The notes beneath the pieces are model-generated. The model did not search any database and was not told the DNA's origin. It saw only the letters and a list, made by a program, of their open reading frames with translations. This document shows positions 51,866-61,813 of a stretch of DNA of 64,000 nt, in pieces. Location of the stretch: contig JACJZU010000003.1 of NCBI GenBank assembly GCA_020635435.1, forward strand, positions 124,001 through 188,000, in the 5' to 3' direction. The position numbers and the translations under genes were made by a program. Source of the stretch: Flavobacteriales bacterium. Lineage in GTDB: Bacteria; Bacteroidota; Bacteroidia; NS11-12g; UBA9320. Position 1 is the first letter of the stretch, and each line of letters begins with the position of its first letter.

Positions 51866-54800
51866 ATGTACTTGAAACGAATACTTATTTACACATTCTG
51901 CTTGCTTGGTTTTTTGAGTGTTGAAGAGGCTTCGAACGCACAATCCTTCTCAAACAAAGGAACTGAATTCTGGTTGGGTTTCATGGCGCACTCCAACTCC
52001 CAGGCCGGAATGTACCTCTACATCACATCCGATTCATCTACTACCGGGTCTGTTTCAATTCCAGGAAGAAGCTGGTCCACAACGTTCAGTGTGACCGCTA
52101 ATCAGATGACCCTTGTGCAGGTACCCACCAGTCAGGCTTTTGTGAACTGCTCGGATTGTATCACCGATCAGGGGATCAAAGTTGTTTCCGGCAAGCCGAT
52201 CGTGGTTTATGCCCACATCTATTACCAATACCGTTCCGATGCAACACTGGTTCTGCCAAACCAGACATGCGGTAAGGAATACTATTGCGTGGCCTATGAG
52301 CAGGGTATCACTTCGGATCGTACCCAGTTCATGATCGTCGCACATAAGGACAATACCAAGATCAACATCACACCCTCTGTGGATCTGCGCTCCAAAACAG
52401 GTAGCCGTATGTCTGCAAATTCAACGTATACGATCACGTTAGATGAGGGTCAGGTTTATCAGGGACGCGCATTTTCAGGTAGTAAAACGGACGACGTTAC
52501 GGGTACGCACATCGAGGTAATTGATACCGGTTCCACAGCCGGATGTCGTGTGGTTTCGGTATTTGCCGGAAGTTCCTATACGAGTTTAGGTTGTTCCGGA
52601 GGTTTCAACAGCGGGGATAACCTGTACGAACAAATGTATCCCGTAAACAGCTGGGGTACCAATTTCGTGGTAGTTCCTCTGAAGAATGTGAATAGTGCGA
52701 ACATTCGCTTCCTGGCGGCTGAAGATAACACAACTGTACTCGTATATCACAAAACCGGAACTCCAACCATCATCAACCTGAATGCCGGGAAATTCGCGGA
52801 TCTCAAGGATCAGGATGAGGCCAAGTATGTTCTGGCGAGTAAACCGATCACAGTGACCCAATATTCGAAAACGCAGTCGTGTTCGGGCGGGCAATCGGAT
52901 CCTTCGATGACCATCATCAATCCGATCGAACAGACTTTGAACGAGATCACGCTTTATTCTTCGCGTTATGAGGATATTCGAAAGCATTACATCAATGTGG
53001 TGATCCCAACCTCTGCGGCAAGTACTTTCCGGATAGACGGCAACTCGGCCACCTTTACGCAAGTGCCTCGTTTTACGCGCTATTCTTATGCCCAAATAGA
53101 GGTGTCGCAAGGAAACCACTATATGAAGGCCAGTGAAGGTTTCATCGCTACGGCATATGGCTTCGGCCAATATGAATCCTATGGTTATGCGGCTGGCGCC
53201 AGTGTAAAGAACCTGGCGGCCAAGATCACCCTCACAAACTCCAGCATTGATGGTGAGATGAACCTCTGTTTGGGGCAAGCTGCGAAATTTCAAGGTTCTG
53301 CCGAATATGAGGTAACCAAATGGGAATGGTTCTTTGGAGATGGTCAGAAATCACAGGCTCAAAATCCAACACACGTTTATCAGGACACAGGACGCTATCG
53401 GGTTGTGATGTATACCCATAAGAAAGTGGCCGATGGATGTTCCGCATTTGATTCAACCATTGTGTTCGTTAAGGTTACAGGTGTGCCCAAAGCCCGTTAC
53501 ACTTCCGACCTGAAATGTGAGAAGAATACAGTCACATTCAACGATGCGAGTATAGCGCCCGGCAATGAGTCCATCTTCTCGGCCAGTTGGAGATTCCACT
53601 CCGGTTCGGATGTATTTGGCCCAAGCGCGAAGAGATATTACGACACCAGTGGGAAATTCTACCTCAGGCTGATCGTTAAAACGGAGGCAAATTGCATTGA
53701 TACTCTGCTTGATTCGGTGGTCATCAACCCGAACCCGAAAGCTTTCTTCACAGTTGATAACAGTTGTCAGCGGGATTCCTCGGAATTCAACAATCTCTCG
53801 ACCATCACGAAAGGTAAGATCGCCCAACACAAATGGATGTTTGGCGATGGCGATTCCTCCTTCCGCATTTCACCGAAACATTTTTATAAAACAAAAGGCT
53901 ACTATCCGGTTACCTTGTCGCTCACTTCCGATTCCATGTGTACCGCCTTTTATGAGGATACCGCCTACAAACACGGCTACATAGATCTCGATTTCACCGT
54001 CGAGGACACTTGTATGGGACTGGACGTTGACTTCACCAATACTTCAAAGAACTTTGGTGCCACACTGACCGATTTTGGATGGAAGGTAAGCGATGGCGAC
54101 AAGAGTGATTTTTACAGTTTTACAAAAACTTTCAATCAAGCAGGCAAGTTTGACGTGATGTTCTGGGTAGCCGTGGATACTTTCTGTCTGGATTCCCTTA
54201 CCAAATCGGTCGAAGTTTACCCGCTCATAGACGGTAGTTTCACTTTCAGCGGGGCATGTTCCAACGATACAGTACGCTTTGTGAACACAAGTACGATCAG
54301 TGGAGGAACGATCGCTTCGCTCGTGTGGGATGTGAACGACGGTAAGAGTTATACGACCGACAAGGTCAATGTAAGATACGCCAGTCCGGGAAAGAAGAAC
54401 ATCAAACTGGATCTGGTAAGTGATAAGGGGTGCAAGGAAAGCGTACAAAAGCAGATCACTGTGCGGGAACTCGATCTGAATGGCCTCTTGTTCAAAAATA
54501 CTTGCGCAAATGTTCAGCAAGATGTTAAGGTGGATTACTCCATTGGGGACGATACGATCAATACCTGGAGTTGGGCAATTAATTCAACCGTTGTGTCCTT
54601 TGACAGTGTACTCAAGTTCAAGAGATCCACACCCGGCAAATACCCCATCACTTTGAACATCAGCACACGCAATCAGTGTTTTGAAGAGATCAATGATACC
54701 ATTACGATTTACAACGATCCTACAGCAGCTTTCTCGGTGAGTTCGGTATGTCGCTACGGCAACCTGGTGCCGATCGATAATTCCAGTGCCGTAAGCCCCG

Positions 54801-55999
54801 ATGTAGTATCCAAGTATTGGTGGTATTACAACGGTGCACAGGTATCAACCGCAGCGGCTCCGAGTATTGCCGCAAATCAGGATGGCAGCTTCCCGCTCCG
54901 GCTTATCGTAGAGTCGGATAAAGGGTGTAGGGATACATTAACCACCAACGTGAGCATAGATCCTCTGCCCAATGCCTCCTTCACCAGCAGCGGAATATGC
55001 GATGGACAAACAACAACCCATACGGATAATTCTACGATCAGCACAGGCAGTATCACAAGCTTCGCCTGGACCTTCGATGATATGTCCACGGGTAGTGGCA
55101 AAACGGTGAACAGAACCTATCCATCTCCGGCGACCTATAATGTGAAATTGGTCGTGCTGTCTAACAAGGGTTGTAAGGACTCGGTGAGCAATACTGTAAC
55201 GATCTATCCCTCACCAGTTGTTGATATCACACCGATCAATTTAACAGGTTGTATGCCGTTCGTACCCGATTTTCAGAATAATTCCTCGATCCCGAACGGG
55301 TCGATCAGCCAGTTTACCTGGTATTGGGGAGATGGTCAATCGTCGGTAGGCAATTTACCTGCACATACTTATAACCTACCCGGAACCTATAAAGTGAAGG
55401 TAGTTGCTGTTTCAGATCAGGGTTGTCGGGATTCGGTCACGGTTGGGACAGATGTACTCGTGCATTCACTCCCCTCAGTTGATTTTAGTTTCACACCGGA
55501 GAAACCGAGTATTCTTGAATCTACAGTAACTTTTACAGACCTATCCGCTCCGTCGGTTGTGAGTTGGAGTTGGAATATGGGAGACGGAAATACGTACGCA
55601 ATGCAGAATCCGGTTCATACCTATAACGATACAGGCTTGTATGTGATCACGCTTACCGGAACGGATGGAAATGGCTGTAGTGAGGAGATCAGCAAGTCGT
55701 TTTTCATCAGCCCGGATCTGTTCATTTACATTCCGGATGCATTCTCACCCAACGGAGACCTTCTCAACGATCGTTTTGGGGTCGCGGGTGTTAAACAGGG
55801 TATACGTAACTACAGCATATCCATATACAATCGCTGGGGTGAGAAGATCTTTTACTCAGAAAATCTGGATGAACCCTGGGACGGAACCTACAAAGGAGAG
55901 CCCTTACCTTCGGGAATGTATATGTACATGATACAATTCTCCGATTACAAGGTAACCCAATGGTATTACAAGAAGGGTGAACTGATGTTGACCAAATAG
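51866..55999 (+). CDS. Giant PKD-repeat surface protein with T9SS type B sorting domain
   Basis: A 1377-residue secreted protein. A signal peptide (LIYTFCLLGFLSVEEASNAQ) is followed by an IgGFc-binding-like domain (residues 30-450, from G-T-E-F-W-L-G-F with V-V-Y-A-H-I-Y and Y-G-F-G-Q-Y-E-S). About ten PKD-like repeats follow, in varied quality (F-F-G-D-G-Q, M-F-G-D-G-D, Y-W-G-D-G-Q, N-M-G-D-G-N). The C-terminal 90 residues are a gliding-motility-associated/T9SS type B domain with P-D-A-F-S-P-N-G-D-L-L-N-D and I-Y-N-R-W-G-E-K-I-F. It is probably an adhesin or a motility-related surface filament. It ends in a perfect terminator. Confidence 0.9.
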   Translation: MYLKRILIYTFCLLGFLSVEEASNAQSFSNKGTEFWLGFMAHSNSQAGMYLYITSDSSTTGSVSIPGRSWSTTFSVTANQMTLVQVPTSQAFVNCSDCITDQGIKVVSGKPIVVYAHIYYQYRSDATLVLPNQTCGKEYYCVAYEQGITSDRTQFMIVAHKDNTKINITPSVDLRSKTGSRMSANSTYTITLDEGQVYQGRAFSGSKTDDVTGTHIEVIDTGSTAGCRVVSVFAGSSYTSLGCSGGFNSGDNLYEQMYPVNSWGTNFVVVPLKNVNSANIRFLAAEDNTTVLVYHKTGTPTIINLNAGKFADLKDQDEAKYVLASKPITVTQYSKTQSCSGGQSDPSMTIINPIEQTLNEITLYSSRYEDIRKHYINVVIPTSAASTFRIDGNSATFTQVPRFTRYSYAQIEVSQGNHYMKASEGFIATAYGFGQYESYGYAAGASVKNLAAKITLTNSSIDGEMNLCLGQAAKFQGSAEYEVTKWEWFFGDGQKSQAQNPTHVYQDTGRYRVVMYTHKKVADGCSAFDSTIVFVKVTGVPKARYTSDLKCEKNTVTFNDASIAPGNESIFSASWRFHSGSDVFGPSAKRYYDTSGKFYLRLIVKTEANCIDTLLDSVVINPNPKAFFTVDNSCQRDSSEFNNLSTITKGKIAQHKWMFGDGDSSFRISPKHFYKTKGYYPVTLSLTSDSMCTAFYEDTAYKHGYIDLDFTVEDTCMGLDVDFTNTSKNFGATLTDFGWKVSDGDKSDFYSFTKTFNQAGKFDVMFWVAVDTFCLDSLTKSVEVYPLIDGSFTFSGACSNDTVRFVNTSTISGGTIASLVWDVNDGKSYTTDKVNVRYASPGKKNIKLDLVSDKGCKESVQKQITVRELDLNGLLFKNTCANVQQDVKVDYSIGDDTINTWSWAINSTVVSFDSVLKFKRSTPGKYPITLNISTRNQCFEEINDTITIYNDPTAAFSVSSVCRYGNLVPIDNSSAVSPDVVSKYWWYYNGAQVSTAAAPSIAANQDGSFPLRLIVESDKGCRDTLTTNVSIDPLPNASFTSSGICDGQTTTHTDNSTISTGSITSFAWTFDDMSTGSGKTVNRTYPSPATYNVKLVVLSNKGCKDSVSNTVTIYPSPVVDITPINLTGCMPFVPDFQNNSSIPNGSISQFTWYWGDGQSSVGNLPAHTYNLPGTYKVKVVAVSDQGCRDSVTVGTDVLVHSLPSVDFSFTPEKPSILESTVTFTDLSAPSVVSWSWNMGDGNTYAMQNPVHTYNDTGLYVITLTGTDGNGCSEEISKSFFISPDLFIYIPDAFSPNGDLLNDRFGVAGVKQGIRNYSISIYNRWGEKIFYSENLDEPWDGTYKGEPLPSGMYMYMIQFSDYKVTQWYYKKGELMLTK

Positions 56000-56337
56000 C
56001 CCTAGGAAGAATCGATAACGGATTCAACGGTAATTAAACGATTGAAAGGGATTCAAGGATTTGAATCCCTTTTTTTATTTGCGATCGATGGCCGCAATAA
56101 GTTCTTAGTTTATAGGAACTTTTGAGAAACCGCCTTGAAACCGGATGATGTTCACTACTTACTCTACTTAAAAGTGTTTCCCTAAACATACCTCCGGTCG
56201 ATATGTATCGGAGTAAATCCGATGATCAGACCAGGATCAGCCGAGCGATCGGAATTGAAGAAGAACTTGAAAAGGAAGCCTGATCGATCTCTGATGAGTT
56301 GTGACGGCCAGCCCGTGTTTATTATGGTCAGGTTGCT
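56000..56337. other. Convergent intergenic region
   Basis: The 338 bases between the PKD gene and the MMPL gene hold the terminator at 56045-56076 and a weak hairpin AAGTTC/GAACTT (56099-56121) on the plus strand. No gene, tRNA or promoter is seen. Confidence 0.5.
56045..56076 (+). terminator. Rho-independent terminator of the PKD gene
   Basis: AAAGGGATTCAA (56045-56056) pairs perfectly with TTGAATCCCTTT (56061-56072) over a four-base loop, followed by further T. Confidence 0.9.
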
Positions 56338-58854
56338 CTAAACCTCCTCATCCGGATAGGAAATGATCGGTTTTTTGCGGCTTTTTTGTCTTGCTTTCGC
56401 CATGTCGTAGCTCAGCAACATACTTGGAAGCAGAATCAGGTTCGATAGGAGTCCGACCACCAGGGTTATGGATGTGAACACTCCAAGTGCGATCGTGCCG
56501 CCAAAACTGGAACCTGAAAAGATGATGAAACCAAAGAACAGGATCACCGAAGTATACAACATACTCACACCTGTTTCCCGGAGTGCTTTACTAACAGATA
56601 TCTGGATGTTAAATTGATTGCGGCGGAGTTCCATTCGGTATTTGGAAAGGAAGTGAATGGTGAAATCCACGGCAATACCAAATGCAACGCTGAAAACGAG
56701 AACGGTAGAAGGTTTAAGTGCCACGTTAAAATAACCCATGATACCTGCTGTAATAAGCAGGGGGATGATGTTAGGGATCATGGATATGATGATCATACGA
56801 GCCGATACGAATATGGTGGCCATGATGAGTCCGATAATTAGGAAAGCTACAAGTAAACTCACCAGGAGATTACGGATCAGGTAATCGTTCCCTTTCTGGA
56901 AGATCACGGATGTTCCGGTGATGCGAATGGCGATGCGTTCACTGCTGTCAACAGGGGTGTACTTTTCTTCGTAGCGAACCTGGTAGATCGTATCCACCAG
57001 CGTGGAGTCGAATTCATCCATCACGATCTCCTCGATCGTTTCGGTCGGGATCTCGATCTCTTCACGGATATAATTGAAAACAGTATCTGCGATCCGATAG
57101 ATCTCTTCTTTCAGCTCACGAATTCGTTTTGTACCTACATCCGCCATCTGTACAGTGATCCGTGCTTTTTGGTTGGTGGAATCGATGAGTGAACGGATCA
57201 TGTCGCTTTGTGCCGATTTGGTTTGAGAAGGCATCAAATTCATGATGCGTGTCAGCTCGAGGTTGCCGGGTATCCGATAGAATCGTGCATCCCCGTCGTG
57301 CAGAGATTGCCTTGCGAAATTGATCACCTGAGCAATGGATACCGGCTTGGTGAACTCGTCGAAGGTTGAGAGTTTTTGCCTTTCAAATCGATCGATCTTT
57401 CGGAGTACGCCGGGAGAATTTATGGAACCCGGGGCACCGCCATCCACCACGATCTCAAACGGCATTATACCGTTCATATTCTCTTCAAAAAAACGGAGAT
57501 CCAGGTAGATCTTTTCGGTTTTGGAGATGTCGTCAACCATGTAACCGATCCGCTTCACCTTGTTCATCCCAAAGATGGCTAGAATCACGATCACTACGGT
57601 GACAATGTATACCACTCTGCGGTGTTTTGTGGCAATCCGATCCAGGAAGTCGATGAGTCCTCGCAGTCGCTTATTCTCCAGATGCCTGGTATGTTTTACT
57701 GCCGGCGGAGGCAGGAAACTGAAGATCACAGGGATCAGAATAAGTGAGATCAGAAAAACCGACATCACACTGAGAAATGCGTTCAAACCAAATTCCTGCA
57801 GAACGGTGCTACCCGTTAATGTGAAAACACCAAAACCAATTGCAGTGGTGAGGTTTGTGAAGAAGACAGCTATCCCCACCTTAGAAACCACGCGTTGCAG
57901 GGCCTTCATCTGATTGGCGTGCAATCGATACTCTTCGTGGTACTTATTCAAAAGATAGATGGCATTGGCAATGCTGATCACTACGATCAACGGCGGTAGG
58001 AGTGCAGTGAACATTGTGATCTTGTAGCCCAGCAATACGAGAATGCCAAAACTCCAAATTACACCCGTGATAACCACTAAGAGGGCAAAGAGAAGGGTGA
58101 AGAAGCTCCTGAAGAAGAACAGGAGTATGAGCGAGGTAATTACGATGGAGAGCAAGGTGAAGAAACGGAGTTCTTCCTTGATACGCTGGGAGAATTCGGT
58201 TCGGATAAAGGGCAACCCGGAAAAATGAGTTTCCACATTGTACCGATCGCAGCGCGTCTCTACACGCTCAACCAGTCCTCTTACAAAAGGGATTCGCTCC
58301 TTGCTATCGAGGATGGATTTCTCCAGGGTAACGGCCATCAAAGTGAAATTGCTCGTATCCGAGTAGATCAGGCCTTCATAGAACTTTAAATTTCGGATGA
58401 TACCTAAAAGTGAATCGACCTCGGTCCGGGATCCAACAGGACCGCGAACGATCCGCTCTTGCCGGAACACCTCGCGTTCGTAGGACTCCCCATCAAATTC
58501 AGAAACTTCGATCCCACGGGACAAATAGGGTACATTGCTTATGGAAAGGATCTGCTTGATCCCATCCATTGTGTCGATCTCATCTGTAAGGGCCAGCCAT
58601 TCATTGAAGAAATCCGGCTCGTGGATCTTTGGCGTATTGATCCCGATCACCAATACACTTCCATCATCACCAAATGTCCGCTTAAAATCCAGATAGGCCT
58701 GGTATTCTTCGTCCTGATCGGGTATGAATTTGGGGTTGTCGTACGCGAATTTTACCTGAGTGGCTTTGTAACCCATGAACGCGGTGAGAACGATCAGAAT
58801 TATGACCAGAGGCCAGCGGTACCTCAGTAATTGAACGGCGATTCTCTCCCACAT
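56338..58854 (-). CDS. MMPL/RND-family transporter
   Basis: An 838-residue membrane protein of the MMPL/HpnN-like RND branch. TM1 (WPLVIILIVLTAFMG) is followed by a periplasmic loop of about 200 residues, five more helices, a second half starting near residue 400 with a similar loop, and five final helices. It is a two-fold repeat with 12 helices in all. Members export lipids or hydrophobic compounds; the substrate is unknown. Start 58854 (MWERIAVQLL) replaces the longer TTG-initiated frame, because a complete promoter lies across that upstream part (58869-58898). Confidence 0.85.
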   Translation of the reverse strand: MWERIAVQLLRYRWPLVIILIVLTAFMGYKATQVKFAYDNPKFIPDQDEEYQAYLDFKRTFGDDGSVLVIGINTPKIHEPDFFNEWLALTDEIDTMDGIKQILSISNVPYLSRGIEVSEFDGESYEREVFRQERIVRGPVGSRTEVDSLLGIIRNLKFYEGLIYSDTSNFTLMAVTLEKSILDSKERIPFVRGLVERVETRCDRYNVETHFSGLPFIRTEFSQRIKEELRFFTLLSIVITSLILLFFFRSFFTLLFALLVVITGVIWSFGILVLLGYKITMFTALLPPLIVVISIANAIYLLNKYHEEYRLHANQMKALQRVVSKVGIAVFFTNLTTAIGFGVFTLTGSTVLQEFGLNAFLSVMSVFLISLILIPVIFSFLPPPAVKHTRHLENKRLRGLIDFLDRIATKHRRVVYIVTVVIVILAIFGMNKVKRIGYMVDDISKTEKIYLDLRFFEENMNGIMPFEIVVDGGAPGSINSPGVLRKIDRFERQKLSTFDEFTKPVSIAQVINFARQSLHDGDARFYRIPGNLELTRIMNLMPSQTKSAQSDMIRSLIDSTNQKARITVQMADVGTKRIRELKEEIYRIADTVFNYIREEIEIPTETIEEIVMDEFDSTLVDTIYQVRYEEKYTPVDSSERIAIRITGTSVIFQKGNDYLIRNLLVSLLVAFLIIGLIMATIFVSARMIIISMIPNIIPLLITAGIMGYFNVALKPSTVLVFSVAFGIAVDFTIHFLSKYRMELRRNQFNIQISVSKALRETGVSMLYTSVILFFGFIIFSGSSFGGTIALGVFTSITLVVGLLSNLILLPSMLLSYDMAKARQKSRKKPIISYPDEEV

Positions 58855-58868
58855 AGGTAAAAGGTCTG

Positions 58869-58898
58869 CAAAATTAGCCAAGCCTGCTCAATGGGCAA
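58869..58898 (-). promoter_or_regulatory. Promoter of the MMPL gene (TTG-N19-TAATTTTG)
   Basis: On the minus strand TTG (58898-58896), 19 bases, then a perfect -7 box TAATTTTG (58876-58869), 15 bases before ATG 58854. Confidence 0.75.
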
Positions 58899-58986
58899 GT
58901 AGAAGAATTACAGCATACGCGATTTTACGAAACCGGAACATAATGTGATCACCTATTCCGGAATCAGCTGAAAAAGAAGGTTTTGA

Positions 58987-60285
58987 CTAAGGTTGAGCCA
59001 CGATGAATTTAGCAAAGTAGCGCATTCCGTTATCCCTATCTTCTATTTCAAGAAAATAGGATCCCGATTGAAGCGGCATTTCGGGATCCAGCCAATGGCC
59101 AACCATCCTTTTATTCAGAATAGTTTTCCCTTGAAGGTCTATGATGCGATAACGAAAGGTATGCCCGTTGGCAGGTAGGGTGAGGTAGATTGGAAAGCGC
59201 ACCGGATTTGGACTGATGTGGAATTGTTCCCATGAACTCCGAGAAATACCTACCACCGGTTCGCACTGGATGTATCGGTTGTACACCGAGTCGATGAGTG
59301 CATGTAATAGGGTATATGCGTTGTCGCCCGGACATCTTGTATTACAACCATCGCGGTGACCGGCGATGCGTCCCAGGCTATCGGTTCCGATGTCGGCTGG
59401 GTGAATCAGACTTTGTCTGGGATCCATGCCTTCTTTAACACATTTCCAGGTGAACAATCGGATGAGTGCATGGAATGCGCTATCGGCCACTTCTGCCTCA
59501 TCGTAGTTCCCCATCAAACAAACCCCCATAGTGCCTGTATTCTTCCCGCAGAAATGCGCGCCTTTGATATTGTCCTCAGGTCCGACGCCCAGATCGTCGC
59601 GACCTTGATAGATCTGTCCATTCGGCGCTATGAGGTAATTGTAGCCCACATCGTCCCAACCATTTACCTCGAGATGATAGAGATAAATATTGCGCACGGC
59701 GAGTGTGTAATCGGTAATAGAGTTAGATCCGGCACTGTGGTGCACGATCAGGTGATCGACCTTGTGCACACTTCTTCCCGGCACAGGATCGGGCAAACCC
59801 GCACGCCAGGTCTCCGAGGCAATGAAGTCAGGCTTGGAACAATCCGTTTCCGATTTGTGAAGCACTTTCGATCTGTCCAATGTAATGCCCGGAGCGCCGA
59901 TCAGGTAAATTTTGAGGGGACCTGTGTAATTACCGGTCTTCACTTGTAATGATGTATTGGCATGATCGGTCATGAACATCGCAGAGCGCCTTGGCTCATC
60001 GATGTCAGGTTTGGTAACAATGCGTACCGGAAATACATCTCCCGCTGTTGTGCGCACCTGAAAATCCTTGAGATCGAAGTAATCGGGGAACTCCAATACC
60101 ACGGACGAGAAACTGCTGAGTTCGGTGAGGAGGTCGATCTCCTGACCTGCTCTTACATGTAATTCGATCGTTTCGGTGAGTCCGGAAGCCGATACATTTC
60201 GGAGTGTACTCTTTCTGCCCAGCCCACTTAAGAGGAGGACGGATGCGAGTGGTAAGATGAAATTCTTAAGCGATCTCAAATGCAT
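58987..60285 (-). CDS. N-acetylmuramoyl-L-alanine amidase (PGRP type) with T9SS tail
   Basis: A 432-residue exported protein from ATG 60285. A signal peptide (FILPLASVLLLSGLG) is followed by a beta-rich region to about 150, then a PGRP/amidase_2 domain. That domain has the HHSAGSNS zinc His, the Y-N-Y-L-I-A-P-N-G-Q-I-Y-Q-G-R-D motif, G-A-H-F-C-G-K-N-T-G and the second ligand set G-H-R-D-G-C-N-T-R-C-P-G-D. The C-terminal 75 residues are a type A T9SS sorting domain (ISPNPVRFPIYL, SGSYFLEIED). It cuts the MurNAc-L-Ala amide; secretion to the surface suggests attack on other cells or self wall. It overlaps suhB by 20 bases. Confidence 0.85.
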   Translation of the reverse strand: MHLRSLKNFILPLASVLLLSGLGRKSTLRNVSASGLTETIELHVRAGQEIDLLTELSSFSSVVLEFPDYFDLKDFQVRTTAGDVFPVRIVTKPDIDEPRRSAMFMTDHANTSLQVKTGNYTGPLKIYLIGAPGITLDRSKVLHKSETDCSKPDFIASETWRAGLPDPVPGRSVHKVDHLIVHHSAGSNSITDYTLAVRNIYLYHLEVNGWDDVGYNYLIAPNGQIYQGRDDLGVGPEDNIKGAHFCGKNTGTMGVCLMGNYDEAEVADSAFHALIRLFTWKCVKEGMDPRQSLIHPADIGTDSLGRIAGHRDGCNTRCPGDNAYTLLHALIDSVYNRYIQCEPVVGISRSSWEQFHISPNPVRFPIYLTLPANGHTFRYRIIDLQGKTILNKRMVGHWLDPEMPLQSGSYFLEIEDRDNGMRYFAKFIVAQP

Positions 60286-61075
60286 GTTGAATGATCTCAA
60301 TTACGGATTTTGCTATTAGGGGTTGCGAAGCAATGATCTCCTGACCGAACAGATATTGGTCCTTCCCATGAAAATCATGCACCGATCCGCCTGCTTCTTT
60401 CACCAGAAGCGCACCAGCCGCTACATCCCATGGACTTAAACTGTACTCAAAAAAAGCATCGAATCGACCACAGGCAACGTAAGCCAGATCCAATGCGGCA
60501 CTTCCCAGTCGTCGAACACCCCTTGTTTCCTTCATGAATGCTTCCAATGCCACGAGGTACATCGATGTCCGTTTATAATCGTAGTAAGGGAAACCCGTAG
60601 CGATCAGTGCATTTTGGATATGAGCACTTGTTGAAACACGGATGGGATTATGATCGAGGTATGCTCCGCCGTTTTTGAGCGCATGGAAGAATTCTCCCCG
60701 GTTCAGCTCGAATACGACACCTAAAACAATTTCACCGTCAACCATGAGGGCAATGCTGATGCAATAGGCCGGAATACCATGGACAAAATTAGTGGTGCCG
60801 TCGATCGGGTCAATGATCCATAGAAATCGGCCATGTTCTTGTTCAATTGTTTTCTCCTCGGTCAGGAAAACAGAGCCGGGTAGGAGGTTTCCCAGAAATT
60901 CAACCAGTTTCCGCTCGATCGTTACATCGAGGTCGGTCACTAACTGATTTCGGGATTTCAGATCGAGTTGACTGTACCGATTTTCGGAGGAATTGAAATA
61001 TTGCTTGCGCAGTTGGTTCAGGAATACTTCCATCTGCGGTATGAGCTGTTGCAGGTGATCCGTGGTGACGTTCAT
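60266..61075 (-). CDS. suhB: Inositol monophosphatase family protein
   Basis: A 269-residue Mg-dependent phosphatase of the IMPase/SuhB family. It carries the WIIDPIDGTTNFVHGIP metal motif, Glu in TEEKT, and SPWDVAAGALLVKEAGG. It could hydrolyse inositol-1-phosphate or other sugar or nucleotide phosphates; by analogy with SuhB it may also affect rRNA transcription. It starts directly after the TrmH-family stop (TAAATG) and overlaps the amidase, so the three form one operon. Confidence 0.9.
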   Translation of the reverse strand: MNVTTDHLQQLIPQMEVFLNQLRKQYFNSSENRYSQLDLKSRNQLVTDLDVTIERKLVEFLGNLLPGSVFLTEEKTIEQEHGRFLWIIDPIDGTTNFVHGIPAYCISIALMVDGEIVLGVVFELNRGEFFHALKNGGAYLDHNPIRVSTSAHIQNALIATGFPYYDYKRTSMYLVALEAFMKETRGVRRLGSAALDLAYVACGRFDAFFEYSLSPWDVAAGALLVKEAGGSVHDFHGKDQYLFGQEIIASQPLIAKSVIEIIQHAFEIA

Positions 61076-61813
61076 TTAGATGTTAAGAAGTGTATGGCAT
61101 AATATTCCGGCAGAAACTGCGGCATTCAAACTTTCAGCTCGACCTTTCCCGCGGATCGATACCGGTTTATGTGTAAGCTCCAATAATTTTTCAGATATCC
61201 CGTTGGCCTCGTTGCCAATTACGACTATTCCGGGCAATGCTCCCGTCAGATTCCGTACATCTTCACCTTCGAGCAGGCCATAATACCGTGGTAATTGCGA
61301 TCGGGACAATAATTCGAACAGATCCGCATAGAGAATTGCAACCCGGGTGAATGAGCCCATGCAGGCCATTAAAGTTTTGTGATTGTACAGATCAACGGTA
61401 TCGTTCGAGCACCAGATCTGCGAAATACCGAACCAATCTGCAATACGGATGATGGTTCCCAAATTACCCGGATCGTTGATGCGATCCAAAGCGAGTATCC
61501 ATCCTGAATCGGAAGGGGCAATGGCATTCATTTCAGGCATCTGAACCAGGGCGATCAGTCCGGGTGCGGTTTTAAGTTGCGAGATGCGCTCCATATCGAT
61601 CTTGGGGCAATCCACCACTTCCGTATCCTGACCAACTTCTTTCAAAGCAGTTGAACCGACCTGCCTGTAAATCCGTTCAATTCGGAAGGGACTGTGGAAC
61701 AATTCAATGACCGATTTTTCGCCCTCCACAAGGAATTGACCGTATTTTTGACGATACTTTTTCAGCCAAAGCGATCTGAGATATTTTATATGTTGTTTAC
61801 TGAGCGCCTCCAC
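61076..61813 (-). CDS. TrmH-family (SpoU) RNA methyltransferase
   Basis: A 245-residue SPOUT methyltransferase acting on a 2'-hydroxyl of rRNA or tRNA with SAM. It has an N-terminal RNA-binding substrate domain (LEGEKSVIEL-like) and the knot motifs ALDRINDPGNLGTIIRIADW, IVVIGNEANGIS and the SIRGKGRAESLNAAVSAGIL segment. The start is GTG 61813, seven bases after a predicted promoter element (61827-61834). There is no ATG in the first part. The longer frame (to 62014) is antisense to tamL and is rejected. Its first codons overlap tamL by 24 bases. Confidence 0.88.
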   Translation of the reverse strand: MEALSKQHIKYLRSLWLKKYRQKYGQFLVEGEKSVIELFHSPFRIERIYRQVGSTALKEVGQDTEVVDCPKIDMERISQLKTAPGLIALVQMPEMNAIAPSDSGWILALDRINDPGNLGTIIRIADWFGISQIWCSNDTVDLYNHKTLMACMGSFTRVAILYADLFELLSRSQLPRYYGLLEGEDVRNLTGALPGIVVIGNEANGISEKLLELTHKPVSIRGKGRAESLNAAVSAGILCHTLLNI

